The notes below the pieces were generated by a model, which ran no database searches, was not told the DNA's origin, and worked only from the letters and a program-made list of their open reading frames with translations. A DNA stretch of 64,000 bases from Gemmatimonadota bacterium (GTDB taxonomy: Bacteria; Gemmatimonadota; Gemmatimonadetes; Longimicrobiales; Gaopeijiaceae). Both the position numbers and the translations under genes were made by a program. Below are positions 1 through 9,493 of the stretch, one piece after another; the first letter of the stretch is position 1; every line of letters begins with the position of its first letter. The DNA is taken from positions 170,112 to 234,111 of the forward strand of contig JACZXQ010000003.1 in the NCBI GenBank assembly GCA_022571515.1, written 5' to 3'.

Positions 1-1495
1 ATAAAAACCGGCCGGAGGTCAGGCTCTCGGCGGCCGCTCGGGCCAACTCGAGCGCCGAACCGGGGAAGATCCCCGTGTACAGGATGACGGCCACTCCCAC
101 TATGAGCGCCAGCCTCAACGCGACCGGAACCGCCAGCCCAACGTGGGTATCGGCGTCGGGGGCCTCGCGCATCCACATGAACCATGCGACCCTCAGGTAA
201 TACCAGTACGACAGGACCGTCGTCAGGACGAGGATCGTCGACAGGTAGACCAGGTTCGCATCCATTGCTCCTTGCAACAGGAATATCTTGCCCATGAATC
301 CTCCCGTGCCCGGGAAGCCCGCGAGCGACAGCAGGAAGATGGTCATGAAGACCCCGAGCATAGGCTGGCGCGAACCGAGGCCGGCATAGTCGTCGATCCG
401 CTGGTTCCGCTCCGCCTGATCACCCACGGTCATGACGATCGCGAAAGCGCCAATGTTCATGAACGTGTAGACGAGCAAGTAGAACAGCAGCCCTGCTGTC
501 GCGGTACCGTTGTTGGACACGATCGCCAGGAGTAGATAGCCGGCATGGGCAATGCCGGAGTACGCCAGCATGCGCTTCACGCTCACCTGAACGAGCGCAA
601 TGAGATTCGCCCCCACCATGGACAGAACCGCCAGCCACCAGATGATGGCCCACCACTGAGCGTATACTCCGTCGAAGGCGACGAAGAACACCCGTAGGAA
701 TGCGACGAACGCCGCGGTCTTCACCCCGGCGGACATGAAGGCCGTCACAGGCGTGGGCGCACCCTCGTACACGTCGGGCGTCCACATATGGAACGGCACA
801 GCCGAGACTTTGAAGGCAAACCCGATCGCCAGCAGCGCCACGCCGAAGCCGAGCAAGCCGGTGTGCGCCGACCCGTCCCCTATCGCAACGGCGATGGCAG
901 CGATGTTGGTACTCCCGGCGGCCCCGTATGTGAGCGCGATGCCGTACAGGAAGAAACCGGTCGAGAACGCACCGAGCAGAAAGTATTTGAGGCCGGCCTC
1001 GGCGGACTTGCGATCGCGTCGATTCATCGCGGTCATGGCGTACACAGCAATCGACATGATTTCCAGGCCGAGGAAGATCACGATGAGATCACGGGCTGAC
1101 GCCATGAACATCATGCCCACCGTCGACAGCAGAAGCAGGCCGTAGAACTCGCCGGCCTGCAGCTTCTGTTTGTCCACATACGCGATGGAAACCAACACGG
1201 ACATTCCTGCGGCCGAGAGGAAGATCCAGTTGGCGTAGAGGCGGAATCCATCGACAGCCACCATGGCCGAACTTCCTACCTCAGTGACACCGTACAGCCA
1301 ACCGTTCGCGAGCGCCGCGACAAGGATGCCAAGCAACGACAGCCACCCGAGGTCCGTCACCCGATCGGGACTATTGCGCATCCGCTTCGATACGCCCGCC
1401 ATCAGGACCACCATCGCGCACACGGACAGCACCAACTCCGGAAGGAGCGCAATCAGGTAGTGACCTTGGGAGCTGAAATCCAGATGCATGGTCAT
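1..1495 (-). CDS. nuoN: NADH-quinone oxidoreductase subunit N (partial, C-terminus cut by window edge)
   Basis: Antiporter-like membrane subunit of complex I, one of three that pump protons. Reading the minus strand from an ATG at 1495 gives about 498 residues of continuous hydrophobic protein with the family's typical stretches (LEIMSIAVYAM, FKVSAVPFHMWTPDVYEGAP, GLLLLSTVGMM). The family is usually 480-500 residues, so only a few residues are missing. The start lies 1 bp after the nuoM stop codon, which fixes it as the last gene of the nuo operon. A second in-frame ATG two codons later is an equally possible start. The call is secure. Confidence 0.95.
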   Translation of the reverse strand, partial: MTMHLDFSSQGHYLIALLPELVLSVCAMVVLMAGVSKRMRNSPDRVTDLGWLSLLGILVAALANGWLYGVTEVGSSAMVAVDGFRLYANWIFLSAAGMSVLVSIAYVDKQKLQAGEFYGLLLLSTVGMMFMASARDLIVIFLGLEIMSIAVYAMTAMNRRDRKSAEAGLKYFLLGAFSTGFFLYGIALTYGAAGSTNIAAIAVAIGDGSAHTGLLGFGVALLAIGFAFKVSAVPFHMWTPDVYEGAPTPVTAFMSAGVKTAAFVAFLRVFFVAFDGVYAQWWAIIWWLAVLSMVGANLIALVQVSVKRMLAYSGIAHAGYLLLAIVSNNGTATAGLLFYLLVYTFMNIGAFAIVMTVGDQAERNQRIDDYAGLGSRQPMLGVFMTIFLLSLAGFPGTGGFMGKIFLLQGAMDANLVYLSTILVLTTVLSYWYYLRVAWFMWMREAPDADTHVGLAVPVALRLALIVGVAVILYTGIFPGSALELARAAAESLTSGRFL

Positions 1496-1496
1496 G

Positions 1497-3146
1497 TCAG
1501 CGGACCGCCATCAGGTTGCGGGGCGGGACGTCGCCCATCTCGCCCACATTCGGGAGCCCGGTGCTCTCATCGGGGGCGATCACAGGTGCCGCGCTCACGC
1601 CTAGACCGAGTTCGTCCACCCCGAGCCTCAACACCGAATTGGGGGATCGCTCCACCCGCTCGAGCAAGGCCTGTACACTCGGCTCCATGCGCTCCAGAAA
1701 TGGCGCAGGGTAGACCCCGATCACGATCATGAGCGCGATCAGCGGAGCCAGGATCACGATCTCCCGGCGGGACAGGTCCTCCACGACGACGTTCTCCTCC
1801 TTATCCAACTCGTTGAAGAAGATGCGTTGCACCATGGGAAGCATGTAGTACGCAGCGAAGATGACCCCGGTCGTGGCGCAGATGGCCGCCAGTGGGTAGG
1901 TCTCGAAGGTTCCGAGCAGCACAAGGAACTCACCTATGAATCCGCTGGTTCCGGGCAAACCGATAGAGGCCAACGCGGTGATAACGAACGCGGTCGCCAG
2001 CATCGGAGCCACGCGTCCGAGTCCGCCGAAGTCCTTGATGAGCCGCGTGTGTCGTCGCTCGTAGAGCATGCCCACCAGCAGGAACAGGGCGCCGGTAGAA
2101 ATCCCGTGGGAAATCATCACGAACAGGCCACCCTGAAGGCCGTTCGTCGTGAGCGCGAAGATTCCGATCACCACGAAGCCCATGTGGGCGACTGAGGTGT
2201 ACGCGACCAGCTTCTTCGCGTCCGGCTGCACGGCCGCCACCAATGCGGCGTAGATGATACCGATCACTCCCAGAGTCAGCATGATGGCCACCACCGTGGG
2301 GTGCTGAGCCGCTGCGGGAAACAACGGCAGGAGAAACCGCAGAAAGCCGTATGTGCCCATCTTGAGGAGGATGGCGGCAAGGACCACCGAGCCAGGTGTC
2401 GGAGCTTCGACGTGGGCGTCCGGCAACCACGTGTGGAACGGGAAGATGGGCACCTTGATCGAGAACGCCAGCGCGAATGCGCCAAAGAGCCAAAGTTGCT
2501 CTTTGAGCGTTAGCTGCAACGTGAGCAGGTCGGCGTAGGAGAACGTTGCCACTTCCAACAGTGTCTCCGCCCGCTGATGCAGGTACAGAATCGCGACCAA
2601 CATCAGTAGCGATCCCACCGCGGTGAACAGGAAGAACTTGATGGCCGCGTAGATGCGGCGTTCGCCACCCCAAACGCCGATGATGAAATACATGGGGACG
2701 AGCGTGAGCTCGAAGAACACGTAGAAGAGCAGCAGGTCCGTGGCCAAGAACACGCCCACAACGCCCGTCTCGAGCAAGAGCATGAGCGCGTAGAACGCCT
2801 TCTGCTTCTTCTTGATGTAGTTGAACGACCCCAAGATCGCGAGCGGAGTGATGAAGGTGGTCAGCATCACCATGAATAGGCTGATGCCGTCGAGCCCCAG
2901 CGAGTAACTAGCTCCCCAGGCAGCAATCCACGGATGTGTGCTCTCGAGTTGGAACCCTCCATGCCCCACTGCGGGGTCATAGGCCCACCACAGCCCGATG
3001 CTGAGCACAAACACCAAGAGGCTCCATCGGAACGCTACGGTTTTGGCGTGCTCGGCGGGCGCCCACAGCACGTGAGCCAACCCCGCGAGCGGTAGCCATA
3101 GCAGCGCGTGGAGGATCCAGTCGGAGTAGGAGACCATGTCCAACAT
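1497..3146 (-). CDS. nuoM: NADH-quinone oxidoreductase subunit M
   Basis: Second antiporter-like proton-pumping subunit of complex I. The 549 residues carry some 14 hydrophobic segments and the proton-channel signatures of the family: the glutamate in the LFYVFFELTLVPMYF stretch near residue 140, lysines in the middle helices, and PFHTWLPDAHVEAPTPGSV near residues 230-250. The start ATG directly follows the nuoL stop (no gap), and the stop is 1 bp before nuoN. The C-terminus, after the last membrane segment, is a soluble tail of about 60 residues. Confidence 0.97.
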   Translation of the reverse strand: MLDMVSYSDWILHALLWLPLAGLAHVLWAPAEHAKTVAFRWSLLVFVLSIGLWWAYDPAVGHGGFQLESTHPWIAAWGASYSLGLDGISLFMVMLTTFITPLAILGSFNYIKKKQKAFYALMLLLETGVVGVFLATDLLLFYVFFELTLVPMYFIIGVWGGERRIYAAIKFFLFTAVGSLLMLVAILYLHQRAETLLEVATFSYADLLTLQLTLKEQLWLFGAFALAFSIKVPIFPFHTWLPDAHVEAPTPGSVVLAAILLKMGTYGFLRFLLPLFPAAAQHPTVVAIMLTLGVIGIIYAALVAAVQPDAKKLVAYTSVAHMGFVVIGIFALTTNGLQGGLFVMISHGISTGALFLLVGMLYERRHTRLIKDFGGLGRVAPMLATAFVITALASIGLPGTSGFIGEFLVLLGTFETYPLAAICATTGVIFAAYYMLPMVQRIFFNELDKEENVVVEDLSRREIVILAPLIALMIVIGVYPAPFLERMEPSVQALLERVERSPNSVLRLGVDELGLGVSAAPVIAPDESTGLPNVGEMGDVPPRNLMAVR

Positions 3147-5300
3147 CTAGAAGGCCACCCACCCCAGGATCACCAGGACCCCGATCGTGAAGATGAACGC
3201 ATAGGTATTGATCTGGCCCGTCTGGAACAGGCTCCCCACCCATCCGAACGCCCTTGCAAGATTACCCGCCATGTTCACGGTACCATCGATGATCACGTCG
3301 TCCACGAAACGCCATGAGAAGCGCGACAGGGCGTGGACAGGCCTCACGATGACCGCATCGTATGCCTCGTCCACGTAGTACTTCCGGTAGAGCACCCGAC
3401 CGAGTCCCCTCGGTTCGGCGGCGTCTACCGCCGGCACATGTTTCTGGCCGCCGACTACGCGGGCGGCGATCAGGACCACGATGGCAGCCAAGCCGGTCGA
3501 CGCCAGCGCCCACACCAGCTCCCCGCCGCCGAACAACGGGGCCTGATGCGAGATCTCCCCCAGATGCTGGGCTTGGATCTCGTGCGCTCCCGCCATGACC
3601 GGCTCGAGCCAGTGATGGAAGTTCTCTCCCATCGGCAGGAATCCGAAGCCTCCCAAGAAGGACTCGGAGATCGCCGCCGGCACGTTGATCCAGCCACCGA
3701 ACACGGAGAGGGCGGCCAACACGGCCAGAGGCACCCACATCACGGCCGGCGTCTCGCGGAGGTGCTTCGCCTCCTTCTCGCCGGTCCGATTCGCGCCGTG
3801 GAAAGTCATCACCATGAGGCGGGTCATGTAGAATGCGGTCAGCAGGGCCGTCACGAGCGCGAGCACCCAATAGACCGTATAGAGCGTCGGATAAGGCGCG
3901 TTCGCGGCACCCGCCCAGGCGCCCGCGGCCCAGATGATCTCGTCCTTGGAGAAGAATCCCGCGAAGGGCCAGATCCCCGAGATGGCCAGCGTGGCGATCC
4001 ACATGGTTGCCCACGTGATCGGCATGTGCTTTCTGAGGCCACCCATGTTCCTCATGTCCTGGGCGTCCCAGTCCTTGTCGGTGTGGTGCAGAGCGTGGTG
4101 CACCGAGTGGATGACAGCGCCCGCGCCCAGGAACAGCAGCGCCTTGAAGAAAGCGTGGGTCATGAGGTGGAAGACGCCGGCGGTATAAGCGCCCACTCCC
4201 ACACCGAGGAACATGTAGCCCAACTGCGAGATGGTCGAATAGGCCAGCACGCGCTTGATGTCGTACTGCTTGAGCGCGATGGTCGCGGCGAACAACGCCG
4301 TGATCACGCCGATGCCCGCTACGGTGGCGCTCGCTATGGGCGAGAGAGCGAACAGTACGGACGACCGGGCCACCAGGTAGACCCCGGCCGTGACCATCGT
4401 GGCCGCATGGATCAGGGCCGACACGGGTGTGGGGCCAGCCATGGCGTCGGGCAGCCAAATGTACAGCGGAATTTGGGCACTCTTGCCCGCGGCCCCGAGA
4501 AGGAAAAAGAGCGTGATGATGGTCGCAACCGAGTGCCCATAGGGAATCCTCTCGGGCGCGGCGCTGAAGATCTCGACGAAGTCCAGCGTCTGGAAGGTGG
4601 TGAACAGAAAGAACATCGCCACCAGAAATCCGAGGTCGCCGATCCGGTTGACGATGAAGGCCTTCTTACCCGCGTCGGATTTTTCACGGTCGCTGAACCA
4701 GTACCCGATCAACAGGTAACTGCATAGCCCGACCCCCTCCCAGCCCACGAACATGAGCAGGTAGCCAGCCCCCATCACCAAGACCAGCATGAAGAAGATG
4801 AACAGGTTCAGGTAGGCGAAGTAGCGCGGGTAGCCCGGGTCGTCCTTCATGTAGCCCACGCTGAACACGTGGATCAAAAAGCCTACGCCCGTGACCACCA
4901 GCATCATCACCATGGAGAGCTGATCGAGCTGGATCGCGGCGTCCACGGTCAGCGAGCCCGTGACGATCCAGGTCCAGTACGTCCGGATGATGGGTTCGTG
5001 CAGGTCGGCGCCCGCCATGCCCACGAGGTTCACGACCGTGATCAAGAAGGCGAGGCCGATCACTCCGGGGCCGATCCACGTGGGGAGCGTATGCGTGAGC
5101 GGCCGATCGCCCGCGGCCAGATCCAACTCGCCGCCGGCTCGCACCGCGTCGGCGGACCTGCGCGCGTGCGTGAGCGCCAGAGCCCCGTTGATGACGAAGC
5201 CCAGGAGCGGCAGCAGGATCACGAGGCCCGGAAGGACCGGCGACCACTCGTGGGCGCCTTCCGTGGTCGCTTGCAGAGCGAAAAACATTGGCAGCGTCAC
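3147..5300 (-). CDS. nuoL: NADH-quinone oxidoreductase subunit L
   Basis: Largest antiporter-like subunit of complex I, at the distal end of the membrane arm, with a long lateral helix at its C-terminus. The 717 residues show GWEGVGLCSYLLIGYWF, the IPLYIWLPDAMAGPTPVSALIHAATMV block and the two-part C-terminus expected of NuoL. The first codon at 5300 is GTG, 4 bp after the nuoK stop; an ATG four codons in (5288) is an alternative, but the GTG has the better upstream purine stretch (GGTGAG). It directly abuts nuoM. Confidence 0.97.
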   Translation of the reverse strand: MTLPMFFALQATTEGAHEWSPVLPGLVILLPLLGFVINGALALTHARRSADAVRAGGELDLAAGDRPLTHTLPTWIGPGVIGLAFLITVVNLVGMAGADLHEPIIRTYWTWIVTGSLTVDAAIQLDQLSMVMMLVVTGVGFLIHVFSVGYMKDDPGYPRYFAYLNLFIFFMLVLVMGAGYLLMFVGWEGVGLCSYLLIGYWFSDREKSDAGKKAFIVNRIGDLGFLVAMFFLFTTFQTLDFVEIFSAAPERIPYGHSVATIITLFFLLGAAGKSAQIPLYIWLPDAMAGPTPVSALIHAATMVTAGVYLVARSSVLFALSPIASATVAGIGVITALFAATIALKQYDIKRVLAYSTISQLGYMFLGVGVGAYTAGVFHLMTHAFFKALLFLGAGAVIHSVHHALHHTDKDWDAQDMRNMGGLRKHMPITWATMWIATLAISGIWPFAGFFSKDEIIWAAGAWAGAANAPYPTLYTVYWVLALVTALLTAFYMTRLMVMTFHGANRTGEKEAKHLRETPAVMWVPLAVLAALSVFGGWINVPAAISESFLGGFGFLPMGENFHHWLEPVMAGAHEIQAQHLGEISHQAPLFGGGELVWALASTGLAAIVVLIAARVVGGQKHVPAVDAAEPRGLGRVLYRKYYVDEAYDAVIVRPVHALSRFSWRFVDDVIIDGTVNMAGNLARAFGWVGSLFQTGQINTYAFIFTIGVLVILGWVAF

Positions 5301-5304
5301 GGGC

Positions 5305-5598
5305 TCACCACTTCAACAGGTTGAACTTGTCCACGTTTACCGATTCGTAGTGGCGGAAGATCGAAATGATGATCGCCAGGCCCACCGCCGCCTCGGCAGC
5401 GGCCACGGTCATGACGAAGAAGACGAACAGTTGTCCTTCGATCCCCACGGACCGCGAAAACGCGACGAAGGCGAGGTTGACGGCGTTCAACTGGAGCTCG
5501 ATGCAGAGGAACATGATGATCACGTTTCGCCGCACGATGACGCCGAGCGTCCCGATCGCGAAAATCAGCGCACTGACGAAGAGGGCTTCAGTGATCAT
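5305..5598 (-). CDS. nuoK: NADH-quinone oxidoreductase subunit K
   Basis: Small membrane subunit (97 residues, three helices) of complex I. The two conserved membrane glutamates needed for coupling are present, at about residue 34 ([13 protein letters not shown]) and residue 69 ([12 protein letters not shown]). It lies 3 bp downstream of nuoJ and 4 bp upstream of nuoL. Length and helix pattern match the family exactly. Confidence 0.97.
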   Translation of the reverse strand: MITEALFVSALIFAIGTLGVIVRRNVIIMFLCIELQLNAVNLAFVAFSRSVGIEGQLFVFFVMTVAAAEAAVGLAIIISIFRHYESVNVDKFNLLKW

Positions 5599-5601
5599 CG
5601 C

Positions 5602-6126
5602 TCAAACATTCTTCTTCGCGAGCACGGTGGCGCCTACGATCGCAACGAGGAGGAGGATCCCCACCAGCTCGAACGGCACCACGTAGTCCGTGAACAACGG
5701 TCGGGCGATAGCCCCCACGGCGCCGTACTCGGCCAGGGCGGCGTCGATGGCGTCTCCGCCGCTCCCGGTCAGAAACGCCGGCGAGTCCGCACTGCGGCCG
5801 AGCTGGCGCACGAGCAACCCCGCGAGGCCACCCGTGGTAGCGAACGCCATCACGGACCAGACGCCACCCTTCACGTCGCGTTGGTAGTCGTGGCCGAGGT
5901 TGAGCAGCATGATGACGAACAGGAACAACACCATGATGGCGCCGGCGTATACGATCACCTGGATCGCGGCCAAAAAATGTGCCTCGAGCAGCACGAAGAT
6001 GCCGGCCACGGCGGCGAGCGTCGCTACCATGAACATGAGGCTTCCCACTGGATTCCTCGCAACGACGACGCCGATGGCGCTTCCAATCGCGACTGTCGCG
6101 AACATGAAGAAGAGCAAGTCGGCCAT
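5602..6126 (-). CDS. nuoJ: NADH-quinone oxidoreductase subunit J
   Basis: Membrane subunit of complex I, 174 residues with five predicted helices. The signatures are the N-terminal NPVGSLMFMVATLAAVAG region and the VIVYAGAIMVLFLFVIMLLNL helix, whose interruption is part of the proton path. An extra loop rich in small residues (about 105-135) is longer than in many homologues. The start is an ATG 51 bp after the nuoI stop. Confidence 0.96.
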   Translation of the reverse strand: MADLLFFMFATVAIGSAIGVVVARNPVGSLMFMVATLAAVAGIFVLLEAHFLAAIQVIVYAGAIMVLFLFVIMLLNLGHDYQRDVKGGVWSVMAFATTGGLAGLLVRQLGRSADSPAFLTGSGGDAIDAALAEYGAVGAIARPLFTDYVVPFELVGILLLVAIVGATVLAKKNV

Positions 6127-6177
6127 GCTCAGGCGCCTCGCTCGAAATCGTTGACTCGGATCGGGCTCATCCTCACC

Positions 6178-6678
6178 TCACTCACCCGCGGGATCCGAGG
6201 GATCCCACAGAAGTGTGACTGGGTGGTCCTGCTCCATGAGCCTGTCCAGGTCGTAGACGAAACGCTCGCGCGTGTACTCGGCGTTCTCGAAGTGCCGCCC
6301 GACGTGGATGGCTTCGACAGGGCAAACCTCCTGGCACATGCCGCAGAAGATGCAGCGGAACTCGTCGATCTCGAAGACGATGGGGTACCGGTTGCCCTGA
6401 TCGTCCTCGCCGCCGACAAGCCGGATGCAATTGGCCGGGCACACCGTCGGACAGAGTCCGCAGGCCACGCACTTGGGACGTCCATCGGCGTGGACCTCCA
6501 TACGGTGCGTGCCGCGCCAGCGTGGACTCAACTCCGTCTGCTCCTCGGGGTACTGCTGCGTCACCGTGCTGGGATTGAGCATATGGCGCAGCGTGAGGCT
6601 CATGCCCTTTACCGCAGCCCGCAGGTAAGACGTCCGGCCGGGCTCCGGCCGATGCATTGTCTTGACGGTTATCGCCAC
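6178..6678 (-). CDS. nuoI: NADH-quinone oxidoreductase subunit I, 2x[4Fe-4S] ferredoxin-type
   Basis: Peripheral iron-sulfur subunit that passes electrons from the NADH-oxidising arm towards the quinone site. The 166 residues contain two CxxCxxCxxxCP motifs: Cys70, 73, 76, 80 and Cys109, 112, 115, 119, which bind clusters N6a and N6b. It has the short N-terminal amphipathic part that docks on NuoH. It lies between nuoH (28 bp upstream) and nuoJ. Confidence 0.97.
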   Translation of the reverse strand: MAITVKTMHRPEPGRTSYLRAAVKGMSLTLRHMLNPSTVTQQYPEEQTELSPRWRGTHRMEVHADGRPKCVACGLCPTVCPANCIRLVGGEDDQGNRYPIVFEIDEFRCIFCGMCQEVCPVEAIHVGRHFENAEYTRERFVYDLDRLMEQDHPVTLLWDPSDPAGE

Positions 6679-6706
6679 GTCGATTCCCCCCGTTTCGGCA
6701 TGCGCA

Positions 6707-7972
6707 TCAGTCGCCGCCTTCTGTCGGAACCGGGTCAGATGCCGCCTGGCGCGCGCCGGCGCCTTTCATGATCCGGTCGTCGTCGAGATAGAAGATGAAC
6801 AGAAGGGTACAGACCAAGCTCACGCCGGTCAGCGCCAGGCCGTAGGCGAAACCATACGCGACCCCCACCTGATCCAGTATCAGCATCGAGGCTGCCATTA
6901 CCATGATGTAGGCAAGCGAGGTGGGCAGCATCACCTTCCAGCCCAATTGCATCACCTGGTCATAGCGGAAACGCGGAAGCGTCCACCGGACCCAGATGAA
7001 GAACACCAGAAAGAAGCCAGTCTTTAGCGCAAACACACCCAGGGTGAACAGCGTCTTCCACCACGCCGGCGAGGCCGCGAGCGGAACGCCGTCGGGTCCG
7101 AAGCCACGGATGAGCACACCTTCGTACCAGAAAGCGTCATCCCACGTGGCGAACGGGATGTCCCATCCCCCGAGGAAGAGCGTTGCCATCAGGGCGGAGG
7201 CCGTGAGCATGTGCGAGTACTCGGCGATGAAAAACATGCTGAACTTCATGGCCGAGTATTCGGTGTGGTAGCCCGTCACGAGCTCGGACTCGGCCTCCGG
7301 CATGTCGAAGGGCAGCCTGTTGGTTTCCGCGAACGCAGAGATGACGAAGAGCAGAAAGGCCAGCGACAGCGGAAACGCAAACCACAGATCGAGTTGCTGC
7401 TGCTGCCACACCATCTCCGTAAGCGTGACGCTCCCCGCCAGCATGAAGACCGCGATCAAGCTGAGTCCGAGCGCCACTTCGTAGCTGACCATCTGCGCAG
7501 ACGCGCGCAGGGCACCCAGAAACGCGTACTTGTTGTTCGACGCCCACCCACCCAGCACGACCCCGTACACACCGAGCGAACTGAAGGCCAGGATGTAAAG
7601 GATGCCGATCGGCACATCCGCGACGATCATGTCGACCACACCCCACGGCGTCGGAAGCGGCGCCGCGAATGGAATCACGGCGAACGTCACCATGGCGGGC
7701 ACCATCGCGAGGATGGGACCCAGGATGAAGAAGGTCCGCGAGGCCGCAGCCGGCGACGTCTCCTCCTTCAGAAGGTTCTTGATGCCGTCCGCGATGGGTT
7801 GAAGGAGCCCGAACGGCCCTACTCGGTTTGGCCCTATCCGGTCTTGGATGAACGCCGACACCCGTCTCTCGGCCAACGTCGTATAGGCCACGACCAGCAT
7901 CACGCCCGAGAAGACCAGGGCAATCTTTACCGAGGACGACAGCAGCGCCGCGAGTCCGGAGATCGGTTCCAC
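6707..7972 (-). CDS. nuoH: NADH-quinone oxidoreductase subunit H
   Basis: Membrane subunit that forms much of the quinone-binding site of complex I. The 421 residues include RIGPNRVGPFGLLQPIADG (near residue 45), the cytoplasmic loop AETNRLPFDMPEAESELVTG with its conserved acidic residues, and FFIWVRWTLPRFRYDQVM near the C-terminus. The start codon is GTG at 7972, placed directly after the nuoG TAA, so translation is probably coupled. The C-terminal tail is somewhat longer than in enteric homologues. Confidence 0.97.
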   Translation of the reverse strand: MEPISGLAALLSSSVKIALVFSGVMLVVAYTTLAERRVSAFIQDRIGPNRVGPFGLLQPIADGIKNLLKEETSPAAASRTFFILGPILAMVPAMVTFAVIPFAAPLPTPWGVVDMIVADVPIGILYILAFSSLGVYGVVLGGWASNNKYAFLGALRASAQMVSYEVALGLSLIAVFMLAGSVTLTEMVWQQQQLDLWFAFPLSLAFLLFVISAFAETNRLPFDMPEAESELVTGYHTEYSAMKFSMFFIAEYSHMLTASALMATLFLGGWDIPFATWDDAFWYEGVLIRGFGPDGVPLAASPAWWKTLFTLGVFALKTGFFLVFFIWVRWTLPRFRYDQVMQLGWKVMLPTSLAYIMVMAASMLILDQVGVAYGFAYGLALTGVSLVCTLLFIFYLDDDRIMKGAGARQAASDPVPTEGGD

Positions 7973-9442
7973 TTACGCCGGCGCCCCCACGAGGGAGGAA
8001 ATGACATGTGATGCGGGGCGCGCCGACCCTGGGGCCTCCAGCGCCGGCAAGAACTCCTGCACGATCCCCTCGTGGTTCGTGAACGTCCCCTTCTGCTCCG
8101 CGAAGGTTGACACGGGAAGCGTGAAGTGCGCTGCGGAGGCCCCGACGGACGTATGCGCGCCCAAGTAGACGAACAGACTCGCCTTCGAGCCGAAAAACTC
8201 ATCCTGATCGGCCAGGTCGTCCCCGAGCACCACGATCAGCCCGTCGTGATCCGCCACACCTTCCAACCCGCCTCGTCCCTCATCTCCCCCAACGCGCGTC
8301 ATACCGAGGAGCTCCGCTCCCTTGATGTTGGGAACGAGATCACGTCGGCGCGCCAGTGAGGGGAAGCCCCTTAATGGGCTCTCGTCTTCAGCTCTCGCCG
8401 AACGGAACACGATCTCACCGCCGCCAAGCGATTCGACGAACTTGGCCATCGCACCGAGATCTTCATTGGACCACGAGGCGGACACCACCGCTTTGACGCC
8501 CCCAGTTACCCCGGCGAGCCGCTGCTCCAAAGCCTCGAGCGCCACGTCCCAGCCAAGCTGCACCGCCCTGCCGTCGTCCACGAACGTCGGCTCCTCGACG
8601 CGGTCGCTCCGGTTCATCCACTCGTAGTTCCCACGCCCGTAGTCACACATCCAATGGCCGTTCACGTCGGCGTTGAACCGGGGTTTGATCCTGTGTACAA
8701 GATTATCGCGCGTGTGCAGATCGATGTTGCAACCCTGGCTGCAGCTCCCGCACACCGAGGGTGTGTGCTTCAGATCCCATGCCCTCGCCTTGTGCAGAAA
8801 GTCCTTCGATACGAGCGCGCCGACCGGGCAAATGTCGACGACGTTTCCTCCCCACTCGGCCTCCTCGAGGCCTCGGTCGAAGAAGGTATCGATGATGGAA
8901 CGGGTCCCTCGATCGACGATGGTCAGGAGAGGCTTCTGCTCGATCTCCTCCATGAAGCGCACGCAGCGCGTGCACATGACACAACGGTCGCCGTAGAAGA
9001 GCACGTCGCCGCCAAAATCGTCACGGCCAAAGATGCGCTTCGGCTCACGGCTCCGGCCACGCTCTCGCCCTTCGGCAAAGACGTAGTCCTGAAGCTTACA
9101 CTCGCCCGACTGGTCGCAGACCGGACAATCCAGCGGATGATTGACCAGGTAGAACTCCAGCACGCCCCGCCGCATGCCCGCCGCGTTCTCGCTCTCGGTA
9201 TGAACGACCTGTCCCTCCGTCGCCTGCGTCACGCAGGAAGGCAGGAGCTTGGGCGCACCCTCCACCTCGACGAGGCAAAGCCGGCACATGGCCGGCGACG
9301 ATAGGCCGGGGTGGTAACAGTAGTGCGGGATCTCGGTCCCGACCTGGTCGATCGCCTGGAGGATGGTAGTCCCCTTGGCGACCGTGACATCCTGGCCGTC
9401 GACGGTCAGGGTGACCGTTTCGGTCGTGGTGTTATCGCTCAT
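7973..9442 (-). CDS. nuoG: NADH-quinone oxidoreductase subunit G, short form
   Basis: Large iron-sulfur subunit of the NADH-oxidising arm. In order: an N-terminal [2Fe-2S] domain (CYHPGLSSPAMCRLC, residues about 42-56), the HxxxCxxCxxxxxC motif of cluster N5 (HPLDCPVCDQSGEC), the ferredoxin-like CVMCTRCVRF...CPVGAL of N4, and a CxxCxxxC...C set (CGSCSQGC to WMCDYGR) like the extra N7 site. Past residue 300 the molybdopterin-oxidoreductase-like part is greatly reduced. At 489 residues it is much shorter than the roughly 780-910 residues of well-known NuoG proteins, yet the reading frame is intact and the next gene starts directly at its stop. Confidence 0.94.
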   Translation of the reverse strand: MSDNTTTETVTLTVDGQDVTVAKGTTILQAIDQVGTEIPHYCYHPGLSSPAMCRLCLVEVEGAPKLLPSCVTQATEGQVVHTESENAAGMRRGVLEFYLVNHPLDCPVCDQSGECKLQDYVFAEGRERGRSREPKRIFGRDDFGGDVLFYGDRCVMCTRCVRFMEEIEQKPLLTIVDRGTRSIIDTFFDRGLEEAEWGGNVVDICPVGALVSKDFLHKARAWDLKHTPSVCGSCSQGCNIDLHTRDNLVHRIKPRFNADVNGHWMCDYGRGNYEWMNRSDRVEEPTFVDDGRAVQLGWDVALEALEQRLAGVTGGVKAVVSASWSNEDLGAMAKFVESLGGGEIVFRSARAEDESPLRGFPSLARRRDLVPNIKGAELLGMTRVGGDEGRGGLEGVADHDGLIVVLGDDLADQDEFFGSKASLFVYLGAHTSVGASAAHFTLPVSTFAEQKGTFTNHEGIVQEFLPALEAPGSARPASHVISSLVGAPA

Positions 9443-9493
9443 TAGATCTCACGGGAGGTCGGTCGAGAACCCGGCGTGGGAAAGACTCTCGGC

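Noticed and set aside
4960..6771. A 603-codon open frame on the plus strand
   Set aside because: It lies opposite nuoL, nuoK, nuoJ and nuoI, all with clear family motifs. Its translation is rich in His, Asp, Glu and Arg without any recognisable domain: an antisense shadow of high-GC coding DNA.
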